Of a stretch of DNA of 64,000 bases, positions 35,501-43,964 are shown piece by piece; positions within the stretch are counted from its first letter, which is position 1; each line of letters begins with the position of its first letter. Source of the DNA: Schlegelella_A sp965246805 (GTDB taxonomy: Bacteria; Pseudomonadota; Gammaproteobacteria; Burkholderiales; Burkholderiaceae_C); assembly GCA_965246805.1 (NCBI GenBank), contig CBDFFO010000009.1, forward strand, positions 434,001 through 498,000. The letters are read 5' to 3'. Under the pieces are notes generated by a model. The model was not told the DNA's origin and made no database searches. It saw only the letters and a list, made by a program, of their open reading frames with translations. Both the position numbers and the translations under genes were made by a program.

Positions 35501-36075
35501 TGATGGAGGTGGGCTTCCAGCTCTACAACGACATGCTCTCGGAAGCCGTGCGCGCGTTGAAATCGGGGCGCGAGCCCGACCTGCTCTCGCCGCTCACCGC
35601 CGTGACCGAGATCAACCTGCATTCGCCCGCGTTGCTGCCGGACGCGTATTGCGGCGACGTGCACACGCGGCTCTCGCTCTACAAGCGCCTCGCGAGCGCC
35701 GGCAAGGCCGAGCAGATCGACGCGTTGCTCGAAGAGATCACCGATCGCTTCGGCAAGTTGCCGGCGCAGGGCCAGACCCTCTTCGACGTGCACCGCCTGC
35801 GCGTGATGGCGAAAGCGTACGGCGTCACGAAGATCGACTCGGCGCCTTCGCTCAGCATCGTGAGCTTCGCCAAGGACGCTCCCGTCGATGCGGCGAAGAT
35901 CATCGAGCTGGTGCAACGCAACCGCCACATCAGATTGGCGGGCAACGACAAGCTGCGCATCGAGCGCGAGATTCCGGAAGCGCGCGACCGGGCGCAGGCG
36001 GTGCGCGATGTGCTGCGGTCGCTCGGTGCGCCGCGTGCGGGCGAGGTCACGAAGCCCGTGACATTGGTTGGTTGA
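32599..36075 (+). CDS. mfd: Mfd, transcription-repair coupling factor
   Basis: From ATG 32599 the product is 1158 residues, the family length. The UvrB-like N-terminal part contains FPDWETLPYDTFSPHQDLIS. The polymerase-interacting domain has KVGDPVVHVNHGIGRYVGL near residue 475. Helicase motif I is ICGDVGFGKTEVALRA near 623 and the DExH-like motif IIDEEHRFGVRHKE lies near 727, followed by RGRVGRSHHQAYAYLL. Mfd displaces stalled polymerase and recruits UvrA. The last 39 residues (from LAGNDKLRIER) recur, diverged, downstream of the neighbouring toxin-antitoxin pair. The open frame extends upstream without homology. Confidence 0.96.
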   Translation: MFLPSLSPGKRFTLPRPAGSADALLLARFAEANAAEKKITAIVTAEPADAQRLEDELAFFAPDLRVAVFPDWETLPYDTFSPHQDLISERLATLWRIRQNDVDVVLMPASTALVRLAPPSFLAAYTFNFKQRQRLDEAALKGQLTLAGYTHVAQVVSPGEYAVRGGLIDLYPMGSAVPYRVDLFGDEVESIRTFDPDTQRSLYPVPEVRMLPGREFPMDEEARAAFRARWRERIDGDPTKVRVYKDIGAGIATAGIEYYLPLFFDATATLFDYFSGPAALVLHGEVDDALKRFWADTRERHRFLQHDPERPILAPDAIYLSPDQFFTLANERATLSVRGAEPSPWAATLPDLSVNRGAPEPLQRLKAHIGATPHRVLIVAESEGRRESLLELLRDSAIEPPTVSSLVEFAGAQERFAIAVAPLAEGFVWIEGEPRDAIEFVTETELFATSPSTRRRRRQEATSDVNALIKDLAELKVGDPVVHVNHGIGRYVGLASINLDEVEGGASEFLELEYADKATLYVPVAQLHLIARYTGVSAEEAPLHRLGSGQWEKARRKAAEQVRDTAAELLDLYARRAAREGFAFRFQPHDYEAFAASFGFEETPDQHAAIHAVIQDMISPMPMDRLICGDVGFGKTEVALRAAFVAVTGGKQVAILAPTTLLAEQHYQNIADRFGKWPIKVGELSRFRSPKEVKATLAGLADGTVDIVVGTHKLISQDVHFARLGLLIIDEEHRFGVRHKEAIKAMRAEVDVLTLTATPIPRTLGMALEGLRDLSVIATAPQRRLAIKTFVRNEASGTIREAVLRELKRGGQVYFLHNDVQTIEHRRETLQALVPEARIAVAHGQMPERELERVMRDFVGQRHNVLLCSTIIETGIDVPSANTIVISRADKFGLAQLHQLRGRVGRSHHQAYAYLLVPDVEALTRQASQRLEAIQQMEELGSGFYLAMHDLEIRGTGEVLGDKQSGNMMEVGFQLYNDMLSEAVRALKSGREPDLLSPLTAVTEINLHSPALLPDAYCGDVHTRLSLYKRLASAGKAEQIDALLEEITDRFGKLPAQGQTLFDVHRLRVMAKAYGVTKIDSAPSLSIVSFAKDAPVDAAKIIELVQRNRHIRLAGNDKLRIEREIPEARDRAQAVRDVLRSLGAPRAGEVTKPVTLVG
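35936..36051 (+). repeat. mfd 3'-end repeat, copy within mfd
   Basis: This 116-base segment at the end of mfd aligns without gaps to 36999-37114 at roughly 85 percent identity counted by eye (about 17 mismatches). The vapBC-like pair lies between the two copies. This copy is the functional end of mfd. Confidence 0.85.
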
Positions 36076-36111
36076 TCGCCTGGCGATTTTAAGCCGGGTT
36101 TGACCCCGGGC

Positions 36112-36147
36112 TTGACTTCCGGTCCGTCAGCAGTAAATACTGCTGAC
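36112..36147 (+). promoter_or_regulatory. Promoter and operator palindrome of the vapBC-like pair
   Basis: TTGACT at 36112 is followed after 16 bases by TAAATA at 36134. The inverted repeat GTCAGCAGT-AAAT-ACTGCTGAC (36126-36147) has perfect 9-bp arms and covers that -10 box. It ends directly before the antitoxin ATG. Transcription would start at or within a few bases of the ATG, so a leaderless message is likely, and no Shine-Dalgarno is present. The palindrome is the expected site of VapB or VapBC autorepression. Confidence 0.65.
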
Positions 36148-36525
36148 ATGAAAACGACGTTTGACCTGCCCGACTCGCTGCTGCGAAAAGCCAAGGCAGC
36201 AGCGGCCCATCAAGGTCGCCCGCTGCGCGACCTTGTCGCCGATGCCATCGCGGCGGAACTGGCGAACGCCGGGGCGGCATCACGCGAACTGGCTCCGCGC
36301 CAGAACGCGTGGAAGGCATTCGCCGCGCGCCTGAAAAAGATGCCCGACGGCAGTGTCGTGAACCCGGACGGCGTGCCGGACGAAGGTTTCTTCGGGGCCC
36401 TCGATGAAATCCGCACCGAGAGCCACGCACGGGTGCCGCGCGATCCGTTTTCCGCCAGGGACCCGACAGACGAGGTGGTTCGCCGCACGACGCGCGCGAA
36501 AACCGCCCCGTCGCGCGGTGACTGA
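36148..36525 (+). CDS. VapB-like antitoxin
   Basis: The 125-residue product starts MKTTFDLPDSLLRKAKAAAA, a ribbon-helix-helix-like N-terminus of type II antitoxins paired with PIN toxins. A flexible, proline- and charge-rich C-terminal half would bind the toxin. ATG 36148 abuts a palindromic operator. The toxin gene follows 9 bases later. The family assignment rests on the N-terminus and the toxin partner. Confidence 0.82.
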   Translation: MKTTFDLPDSLLRKAKAAAAHQGRPLRDLVADAIAAELANAGAASRELAPRQNAWKAFAARLKKMPDGSVVNPDGVPDEGFFGALDEIRTESHARVPRDPFSARDPTDEVVRRTTRAKTAPSRGD

Positions 36526-36534
36526 GCGTCTGCG

Positions 36535-36945
36535 TTGTACCTCGTCGACACCAACGTCCTCAGCGAGATCCTCCGGCCGCGGCCCGACCTGAAGGTGGTG
36601 CGCCAGTTGCTGACCCTCGATCCGGCGTTGCGCTTCGGTTCGGAGATTTCGCGCTACGAATTGCGCTATGGCGCGATGCTGCGTGCCGACGGCCGCTCGC
36701 TGTGGCAGCGCATTGAAGAACGCATCGCTCCTCTCGTGCAATGGTTGCCGGTGGACGAGCACGTTGCCGTGGCCGCTGCCGGCCTGGTCGCCTTTCTGCG
36801 CCGAGAGGGCCAGCCGGTCGCTTGGGCCGATTCGATGCTCGCTGCCACGGCGCACGTGCACGAGCTGACGATGGTGACACGAAACGTGCGTCACTTCGAA
36901 CGCGTGCCGGGGCTGGTAATCGAAAACTGGTTCACGCCGACGTGA
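36535..36945 (+). CDS. vapC: VapC-like PIN-domain toxin (ribonuclease)
   Basis: The 136-residue product starts at TTG 36535 with MYLVDTNVLSEILRPRPDLK, the PIN-domain opening with the first catalytic Asp (residue 5) and nearby Glu. Further acidic residues are in WADSMLAATA and the TRNVRHFERVPGLVIENW ending is typical of VapC. Such toxins cleave tRNA or rRNA. All catalytic acids appear present, so it is likely functional. The TTG start may keep synthesis low. Confidence 0.9.
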   Translation: MYLVDTNVLSEILRPRPDLKVVRQLLTLDPALRFGSEISRYELRYGAMLRADGRSLWQRIEERIAPLVQWLPVDEHVAVAAAGLVAFLRREGQPVAWADSMLAATAHVHELTMVTRNVRHFERVPGLVIENWFTPT

Positions 36946-36961
36946 GCCGCCGATCGACCCG

Positions 36962-37138
36962 ATGTACGCCATAGCGGCCATGGCACTGCATCCCACGCTG
37001 GCGGGCAACGACAAGCTGCGCATCGAACGCAAGATTGCGGAAGCGCGCGAGCGAGAGCCAGCGGTGCGCGATGTGTTGCGATCGCTCGGTGCGCCGCGCG
37101 CCCCGGCGGTCACCGAGCCGCTGGTCCGGGCCGTCTGA
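36962..37138 (+). pseudogene. Remnant or duplicate of the mfd 3' end downstream of the toxin
   Basis: A 58-codon open frame from ATG 36962 contains LAGNDKLRIERKIAEARERE and AVRDVLRSLGAPRAPAVTEP, which match the last 39 residues of Mfd (LAGNDKLRIEREIPEARDRA, AVRDVLRSLGAPRA). It keeps reading frame through to a stop one base before the serB ATG. The upstream 36 bases do not resemble mfd. It is not expected to be a functional protein. It may be translated and couple to serB. It probably marks the pre-insertion end of mfd. Confidence 0.75.
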
Positions 37139-37139
37139 C

Positions 37140-37859
<720 letters not shown>

Positions 37860-37877
37860 CGGTTCGCGACTCAACCC

Positions 37878-37897
37878 GGGCGCCACGCACGCCCTTT
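37878..37897 (+). terminator. Weak hairpin between convergent serB and ThDP enzyme genes
   Basis: GGGCG and CGCCC pair around a 7-nt loop, followed by TTT. The stem is short and the T run weak, so termination is only possible. Confidence 0.3.
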
Positions 37898-37903
37898 CCC
37901 GGC

Positions 37904-39631
37904 TCAGCGCCGGCGCGCCTCGGCCGCCATGCGGATCGCGGTGAGCGAAGAACGGCTCGTGCTCACGTCGCCCGACAGGCTCAGGTGCAGCAAGCTCGGC
38001 ACGTTGGCCGCCAGCCCCTCGCGCAAGGCCGGCTCGAACGCCTCGGTGGTGTCGATGAAGGCCGAGCGCCACCCGTAGGCGAGCGCGAGGGCGGCGAAAT
38101 CGGGGTTGTGCAAGTCGCTGCCGCTCACCCGCCCTGGGTACTCGCGCTCCTGGTGCATGCGGATGGTGCCGTAGGTGCCGTTGTCGACGACGATGCTGAC
38201 CAGCTTGCCCGGGCCCCGGCCGGCGCCATAGGCCATCGCGGTGGCGAGCTCCTGGCCCGTCATCAGGAAATCGCCATCGCCGGCAATGTTGATGACGGTG
38301 CGCGTCGGCTCCAGCAGGGCCGCCGCCACCGCCGCCGGCAGGCCGTAGCCCATCGCACCCGAGGTGGGCGCGAGTTGCGTCCGGCCGCTGTGCTGCGCGC
38401 CGCGATAGCGGTAGTAGCGGTGCAGCCAGCCGCTAAAATTGCCGGCGCCGTTGGTGAGCACGCTGTCGGTCGGCGCGATGCGCTGGATCGTCTTCACGAC
38501 CTCGGCCATGTCGAGCGGCGCGGCCGGCACCGGTTCGAGGTTGTCGAGGTAGTCGGCATGGGCAGCTTGGGTCCAGTCGGCCCATGAGCACGCGGTCGGG
38601 GCGACAAGGCCTTCGAGCGCCGACCCGGCGCAGGCCATCGATGCCTGCAACGTGAGGTCGGCCGCGTAGACACGCCCCAGTTCTTCCGCGCCGGCGTGCA
38701 TGTGCACGAGCGTGGTCGCGGCGCTGGGCGCGTCGAGCAGGCTGTAGCCGTTGGTGGTCATTTCGCCCAACCGGGCGCCGATCGCGATCACGAGATCGCT
38801 CGAACGGATGCGGCTCGCAAGCGACGGGTTGATGCCGATGCCGACATCGCCGGCGTAGTTCGCGTGCCAGTTGTCGAACGTGTCCTGGAAGCGGAACGCG
38901 CAGCCGACCGGCACATTCCACGCTTCGGCGAAGCGCTGCAAGGCTTCGAGCGAGGCGGCCGTCCAGCCGCTTCCGCCGACGATCACGAACGGCCGCTCGG
39001 CGATTGCGAGGCGCGCGCCGAGCTCTTGCAAGGCGCGCGGCTCGGGCCACGCGTGCGCCGGCTCGACGCGGGGCAGCACGGGCGCATCGGTGGTCGCCGA
39101 CAGCATGTCCTCCGGCAACGCGAGCACCACCGGCCCGGGCCGCCCCTGCATCGCGACGTGAAAGGCGCGCGCGATGTACTCGGGCAGCCGATCGGCGTCG
39201 TGCACCTCGGCCACCCACTTCGCGAAGCCGAGCGTGCCGGGGCCGAACATGTGGCGGTAGTCGACCTCCTGAAACGCCTCGCGATCACGCTGGCTGCTCG
39301 CGACCTGGCCGATCAGCAGCAGCATCGGCGTGCTGTCCTGGAACGCCGTGTGCACGCCGATCGCCGCGTTGCTGGCACCGGGCCCGCGCGTCACGAAGCA
39401 CACGCCGGGTCGGCCGGTGAGCTTGCCTTTCGCGTCGGCCATGAACGAGGCACCGCCCTCGTGTCGGCACGCGATGAAGCGGATGGCGTCGGCGTGTCGA
39501 TGGAATCCGTCGAGCGCGGCAAGGTAGCTCTCGCCAGGCACACCGAACACCGTGCCCACGCCCTGCGCGATCAACGCCTCGACGAGCGCATGACCCGCGA
39601 GGCGCGACCGCGCAGCGTCGTGCTCGTTCAA
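37904..39631 (-). CDS. Thiamine diphosphate enzyme, acetolactate-synthase-like
   Basis: The 575-residue product has the pyruvate-oxidase/ALS domain order. The N-terminal domain has GTVFGVPGESYLAALDG with the cofactor-activating Glu in CRHEGGASFMADA. The middle domain shows FVIVGGSGWTA. The C-terminal ThDP site is NIAGDGDFLMTGQELATAM with the metal-binding Asn in VVDNGTYGTI. Genuine IlvB usually sits beside ilvN, which is absent, so this is a paralogue with an unknown 2-oxo acid substrate. It is separated by 85 bases from the same-strand MFS gene. Confidence 0.87.
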   Translation of the reverse strand: MNEHDAARSRLAGHALVEALIAQGVGTVFGVPGESYLAALDGFHRHADAIRFIACRHEGGASFMADAKGKLTGRPGVCFVTRGPGASNAAIGVHTAFQDSTPMLLLIGQVASSQRDREAFQEVDYRHMFGPGTLGFAKWVAEVHDADRLPEYIARAFHVAMQGRPGPVVLALPEDMLSATTDAPVLPRVEPAHAWPEPRALQELGARLAIAERPFVIVGGSGWTAASLEALQRFAEAWNVPVGCAFRFQDTFDNWHANYAGDVGIGINPSLASRIRSSDLVIAIGARLGEMTTNGYSLLDAPSAATTLVHMHAGAEELGRVYAADLTLQASMACAGSALEGLVAPTACSWADWTQAAHADYLDNLEPVPAAPLDMAEVVKTIQRIAPTDSVLTNGAGNFSGWLHRYYRYRGAQHSGRTQLAPTSGAMGYGLPAAVAAALLEPTRTVINIAGDGDFLMTGQELATAMAYGAGRGPGKLVSIVVDNGTYGTIRMHQEREYPGRVSGSDLHNPDFAALALAYGWRSAFIDTTEAFEPALREGLAANVPSLLHLSLSGDVSTSRSSLTAIRMAAEARRR

Positions 39632-39716
39632 TGGAATTCCTTCGCGCTGCGCGATCCTGACTTCGCCCTAAGAGCCGAAAAGGCCTCTTCGTGGCCCTTG
39701 GCGGCGGCGGGCGGGC

Positions 39717-40976
39717 TCATGCGGTCGCCGCAACCCAGCGCGTGCGTCGCACGCGCCGCACGTTGAACGCGCTGATGATCAAAAGCGCCTGCACGATCGC
39801 GATGCCGAGCCAGACCTCGTGTGGACGCTGCATGTCCATCAGTGGGCCGAACACGAGCGGCGCAAGGGCCTGTCCGATGTCGAGCCCCGAGTAGACGACG
39901 CCATAGACGCGGCCGGTCGCGTTCGGCGGCGTCGATCGCTTCACAAGCAGGTCGCGCGACGGCGCAGCGATGCCCGTCGCGAAGCCCATGCCCGCAAAGA
40001 GGACCGGCACGACGCCGGCCGCGATCGGGGCGAAACCCATCGTCAGCGCCATCGCCGCGGCCACCGCGAAACCGATCGCGACGACCCTCTCGCATCGCTC
40101 CGGGTTGGACGCGACGAAGCCGCCGAACACCATCCCGCCGGCGGCCGCGAGCATGTAGACGCTCAGACAGATCGCGACCAGTGCCGTCGGCACGTGGTGC
40201 AGCAGCGCGGCAGCCTGGGGCGCGAATGCCTGCACGCCGCTCAGGATCACCGCGTAAAGGAAGAAGAACGCGAAGCACATCCAGACCGCGGGAATCGCGA
40301 GAAAGGCGAACGCGCCCTCGAAGGCCGGCGTTGTTGTCGACGGCACGATCGCTTGGCTGGCCGAGGCGGGTGCGGTAGCCGCCACTTCGCTGGCCAGGTG
40401 GCGCCGACAGACCACCAGCAGCAGCAGCACCGCGAAGATCAATCCGCCGGCGCACATCAACGCGACACGCCACGATGCCGCGACCGCGATTGGCGCCAGC
40501 ACGGCCGGCGCGATGGCCCAGCCCAGGCTGCCGGTGATGCCGTGGACGCTGTAGGCATGGCCGAGTCGCGTCGAATGCACGCGGCGGTTCAGGAGGGTGT
40601 AGTCGACCGGATGAAAGACACCGTTGCCGATGCCCGCCAGCACGGAGATCGCCGCCAGCGTCGCGTAGCTGTGACTTGCGGCAAAGCCGAAAGCCGAGAG
40701 GCCAAGCAAGCCGAGACCGAGAAAGAGGATCGGGCGGGGCCCGAAGCGATCGACGGCGAATCCGGCGAGCGCCTGCACCGCACACGACACCGTGAAGAAG
40801 ATCGTCAGCAACAGACCGAGTTGCGCGTAACTCGCGTTGAACTCGGCTTTCAGGAACGGAAAGAGCGGCGCCAGCAGCAACTGGCTGAAATGGCTGATGC
40901 AATGGGCGACGCCGACCAGCCCGATGACGGTCGCGTCGGCGCGCAAAGGGGGCGCCGCGTTGACGGTCGTGTTCAT
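39717..40976 (-). CDS. MFS transporter
   Basis: From ATG 40976 the product is about 419 residues with about twelve hydrophobic segments, beginning VIGLVGVAHCISHFSQLLLA. The conserved MFS loop is AVDRFGPRPILFLGLGLLG. It resembles Burkholderiales major facilitators of the oxalate/formate or CynX-like groups, with no clear substrate. The longer frame to 41075 adds a Gly/Arg-rich leader with no membrane or signal character. It may be co-transcribed with the ThDP enzyme. Confidence 0.87.
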   Translation of the reverse strand: MNTTVNAAPPLRADATVIGLVGVAHCISHFSQLLLAPLFPFLKAEFNASYAQLGLLLTIFFTVSCAVQALAGFAVDRFGPRPILFLGLGLLGLSAFGFAASHSYATLAAISVLAGIGNGVFHPVDYTLLNRRVHSTRLGHAYSVHGITGSLGWAIAPAVLAPIAVAASWRVALMCAGGLIFAVLLLLVVCRRHLASEVAATAPASASQAIVPSTTTPAFEGAFAFLAIPAVWMCFAFFFLYAVILSGVQAFAPQAAALLHHVPTALVAICLSVYMLAAAGGMVFGGFVASNPERCERVVAIGFAVAAAMALTMGFAPIAAGVVPVLFAGMGFATGIAAPSRDLLVKRSTPPNATGRVYGVVYSGLDIGQALAPLVFGPLMDMQRPHEVWLGIAIVQALLIISAFNVRRVRRTRWVAATA

Positions 40977-41263
40977 GGTGGGCGGTGGCGCGGCGCGGGT
41001 TCCGGTTCGGCCACGATGATGCCACCAGCCTGGTCTTCGCTGCCCACCCACCGCCGGTCGGCCGCGAAGGCCCACGCATCGTGATATTGGTCCGCAGAGA
41101 AGCCCCTGCCCCTATGGTGCGATTTCGGATTGGCTGGGCAGCGCTGACTAGGATGGTACTTTTCGAGTCGTGCCCGCCGCCGACGCGCATCGGCCTGCGA
41201 TGCATGTCGGATTTCTCCACCGCCGTGCCATGTCCACGGCACGTTCAACACCGAGGAAGCACC

Positions 41264-42556
41264 GTGCTCACATCGCTGTTCGGAGATCTCGCATCCTCCA
41301 GAGAAAAACGCGCTCGCCAGGCCGATGCCGATGCCGGCAGCGACACCGGCTTCGCCGCCACCGCGATCATGGAAAGCACGGCGACCGAGGTCAACCAACG
41401 CGGCCAGATGGTCGACCGCCACGTGAAGGACCTGGTCGTCGTGGGCTCCGCCGCGCAAGCCATTCGCGACCACTTCGCCGCAACGCGCGCCGATCTCGAT
41501 ACCGCGAGCTCGATGATCACGCTGGTCGACCCGGTCGGCGCCTGGGCCTCCGCCGTCGTCAAGGCGCTGTCGGATGCCGGCGGCCGGCCGATCGAGCGAC
41601 TGCACCTGCGCGAGAACAACACGCTGCGCACGATCGCGGTGATCGAGCGCACGACGCTCGTCCGCCGGCACGAAGACACGCTGCGCATCTTCCACGCCGA
41701 CGTGCGATCACCGGCGATCGAGAACGCCGAGATCCCGGTCGCGCTGATGGAGCGCAGCCAGATGACGGTCGTCATCGTCGGCCCGATGCAGCCGCACGCG
41801 ATCGACGCGATGCTCACGCACCTGCTCCGCTCGACGCGCCTGCCGACCTGGCAGTGCCCCAACCTGCTGTTCCAGCTGCCGCCGGACGCCCCGCAGATCG
41901 TGCAGAAGGTGCAAGCCGTGCATTGGCCGGCCCGCCTCGATGTGCACGTGCTCGCCGAACCGATGATCGGCGCCTCGTCGGTCTGGAACGCGATGCTCGG
42001 GCGCTGGAATCAGGTCCGCCTGCAACCCGGCTGGCACGCGCACTCGGTCTCGCCGATGCTCGGCACCGGCGACTTTCCCATCAAGGTCGGCGAGCTCGAC
42101 AACCCGACCGTCCCGACCATTAGCAAGGCCATGACGGTCGATGGCGCGACGCCCACCACCGTCGCGCCCGGAAGCCGCGGCGCAGTCAATGCGTCGCGAG
42201 GCAGGCTCGCCCTCTCCGGCATGCTGCGCCTCGACGGCTTGCTGGGATGCGCGCTCGTCGACGCGAATTCGGGCCTCGTGCTCGCGCGCGAGGTGCGCGA
42301 AACGGAGCCTGTCGACATCGAGCTCGCGTCGGCGGCCTGCGCGCAGCTGCTGCGCTCCCAGCGAAAGGCATCGGCCCAAATGGGCCTGCCCGACCCGATC
42401 GACGAGTTGATCACCTCGGCCGGTGCACGCCACCTCGTGTTGCGCACGTTGCCGCGCCATCCCGAACTGTTCCTGATGGCGCTGCTCGACAAGCAACGCA
42501 CCAACCTCGCGCTGGCGCGTTTCCAGCTGATGGAAGTCGAGCGCGGCCTTTTGTAA
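41264..42556 (+). CDS. Hypothetical protein with C-terminal roadblock/LC7-like domain
   Basis: From GTG 41264, preceded by GAGGAAG at good distance, the product is 430 residues with no signal or membrane segment. The N-terminal two thirds is a helical and mixed region of unknown fold (HFAATRADLDTASSMI onwards). The C-terminal part, SGMLRLDGLLGCALVDANSG, resembles roadblock/LC7 regulators, which often partner small GTPases or chemosensory systems. A Ser-, Thr- and Gly-rich linker joins them (DGATPTTVAPGSRGAVNASR). No GTPase gene lies nearby. It converges with rnhA. Confidence 0.78.
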   Translation: MLTSLFGDLASSREKRARQADADAGSDTGFAATAIMESTATEVNQRGQMVDRHVKDLVVVGSAAQAIRDHFAATRADLDTASSMITLVDPVGAWASAVVKALSDAGGRPIERLHLRENNTLRTIAVIERTTLVRRHEDTLRIFHADVRSPAIENAEIPVALMERSQMTVVIVGPMQPHAIDAMLTHLLRSTRLPTWQCPNLLFQLPPDAPQIVQKVQAVHWPARLDVHVLAEPMIGASSVWNAMLGRWNQVRLQPGWHAHSVSPMLGTGDFPIKVGELDNPTVPTISKAMTVDGATPTTVAPGSRGAVNASRGRLALSGMLRLDGLLGCALVDANSGLVLAREVRETEPVDIELASAACAQLLRSQRKASAQMGLPDPIDELITSAGARHLVLRTLPRHPELFLMALLDKQRTNLALARFQLMEVERGLL

Positions 42557-42583
42557 GGCGTCGGGCGTAAGGCGTAAGGCGGG

Positions 42584-43042
42584 TCAGGCCAAACTCGAAG
42601 CGCGCGACGCGAGGGCCTTGTTGGCGAGCGCGTCGGCGCGCTCGTTGCGAGGGTCGCCGTTGTGGCCGCGCACCCACCGCGTCGTCACGCGGCGCGCATC
42701 GGCGGCTTCGTATAGTTGCTTCCAGAGGCCCAGGTTGGCCACCGGCTCGCCTTTCGAGTTGCGGTATCCCTTGCGTTCCCAGCCGGCCCGCCATTCAGTG
42801 AGTCCCTTTAAGACGTACTGGCTGTCGCACACGAGTTCGACCGCCATGGCGAGCGGTACCCGCTTCAAGCCTTCGGTCGCGGCCGTGAGTTCCGCGACCT
42901 GGTTGGTGCCCGGGCCGATGAAGCCGTAGTGATCGGTCTCGGCGCCATCGGGCGCGATCACCACGGCGCCCCAGCCCGCCGGGCCGGGGTTCGACGGCGC
43001 GCACGCGCCGTCGGCATAGACCATCCACATCGATGCGCTCAT
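42584..43042 (-). CDS. rnhA: RnhA, ribonuclease HI
   Basis: From ATG 43042 the product is 152 residues. Catalytic acids are Asp11 in VYADGACAPSNPGPAGWG, Glu in VAELTAATEGLKR, Asp in VCDSQYVLKGLTEW and Asp in NERADALANKAL. It degrades RNA in RNA-DNA hybrids. The final stretch ASRASSLA is not conserved. It follows the methyltransferase gene by 19 bases, the common betaproteobacterial order, though dnaQ, usually next, is missing. Confidence 0.95.
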   Translation of the reverse strand: MSASMWMVYADGACAPSNPGPAGWGAVVIAPDGAETDHYGFIGPGTNQVAELTAATEGLKRVPLAMAVELVCDSQYVLKGLTEWRAGWERKGYRNSKGEPVANLGLWKQLYEAADARRVTTRWVRGHNGDPRNERADALANKALASRASSLA

Positions 43043-43061
43043 CTTGTCGTCGTTTGCTCCG

Positions 43062-43943
43062 TCAGGCCGCGTCGGAGCGAGACCGCTGTTCATGTCGATG
43101 GGCCGCCGCGACCGGCGCCGGCGCCGCGACCGGCTTCAAGCGCTGCTCGCGGACCAGGCCGACGAGCCGCATGCCGCGCACCCTTTTCACCGCGCCGACG
43201 AAGTAGAGCGAACCGAACACCGGCCACCACCGTTCGCCGACGGTTTCCATCCAGCCGAATCGAGCGAGCCAGGCGGCGGAGCGCACCGGGGGCACGTAGC
43301 AACCGAAGCGACCCGCCTCGACTTCGAAGCTCAACAGCCGCAGCCAGTCGCGCAGGCGCCGGTAGCCGATGAAGTCACCTTCGCTCGGCAGAAAGAGGTC
43401 GCGGCTCGGGCCGGGCACCGAGCGCTGGCGGACCCGATCGAACTTTTGCCGCAGCCCCCACAGGCTCGCCGGATTGAAGCCGACGATGACGACGCGGCCT
43501 TCCGGCATCAGCACGCGCTCGACCTCGCTCAAGGTCTGGTGCGGGTCGCGCGATAGCTCCAGCGTGTGCGGCAAGACGACGAGATCGAGGCTCGCACTGT
43601 CGAACGGCAGCTGATCGAAATGGCAGCGCAGCGCGATGCCCCGTCGCGGGCTTTCGACCGCTGAAGGCGACGCCAGGTCGATGTTTTCGTCGGCCGGTGC
43701 AAGCTCGACCGAACCGGTTTCATGCACCGACGTCGCCGCAGGCTCTTCGACCGCCACCCATCGATGCGGCATTCGATTGGCACGCAAGCCGTCTAGCTCG
43801 GGCAGGCCAAGTTGCAGCGCATGAAAGCCGAACACGTCGGCCACGACCTCGTCGAGGTGGCGCTGTTCCCATGCGAGCAGCACCTTGCCCACTGGCGATT
43901 CGAGCCATTGGGGCAAACCTATAATCGCGCTGCTTTTCATCAT
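43062..43943 (-). CDS. SAM-dependent methyltransferase-like protein
   Basis: The 293-residue product contains the methyltransferase-11-like block LPFDSASLDLVVLPHTLELS, then EVERVLMPEGRVVIVGFNPA. A canonical GxGxG SAM loop is not visible, and the region before it (LGLPELDGLRANRMPHRWVA) is short. It belongs to a group found next to rnhA and gloB in Burkholderiales, whose substrate is unknown. It starts 21 bases from the divergent gloB start. A methyltransferase function is therefore probable but the SAM site should be checked. Confidence 0.8.
   Translation of the reverse strand: MMKSSAIIGLPQWLESPVGKVLLAWEQRHLDEVVADVFGFHALQLGLPELDGLRANRMPHRWVAVEEPAATSVHETGSVELAPADENIDLASPSAVESPRRGIALRCHFDQLPFDSASLDLVVLPHTLELSRDPHQTLSEVERVLMPEGRVVIVGFNPASLWGLRQKFDRVRQRSVPGPSRDLFLPSEGDFIGYRRLRDWLRLLSFEVEAGRFGCYVPPVRSAAWLARFGWMETVGERWWPVFGSLYFVGAVKRVRGMRLVGLVREQRLKPVAAPAPVAAAHRHEQRSRSDAA
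43920..43925 (+). promoter_or_regulatory. -10 element (TATAAT) of gloB
   Basis: A consensus TATAAT lies 39 bases upstream of the gloB ATG and inside the first codons of the divergent methyltransferase gene. No -35 consensus is obvious at 16-18 bases upstream, so strength is uncertain. Confidence 0.5.
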
Positions 43944-43964
43944 GCCAGTCGTGACCCCTCGGCC

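Noticed and set aside
36075..36091. Possible terminator after mfd (TCGC, CTG, GCGA, then TTTT)
   Set aside because: A stem of four pairs is too short to support a call.
42557..42582. Short GGCGTAA direct repeats between the roadblock gene and rnhA
   Set aside because: Only two or three very short copies, compatible with chance or slippage. No function suggested.
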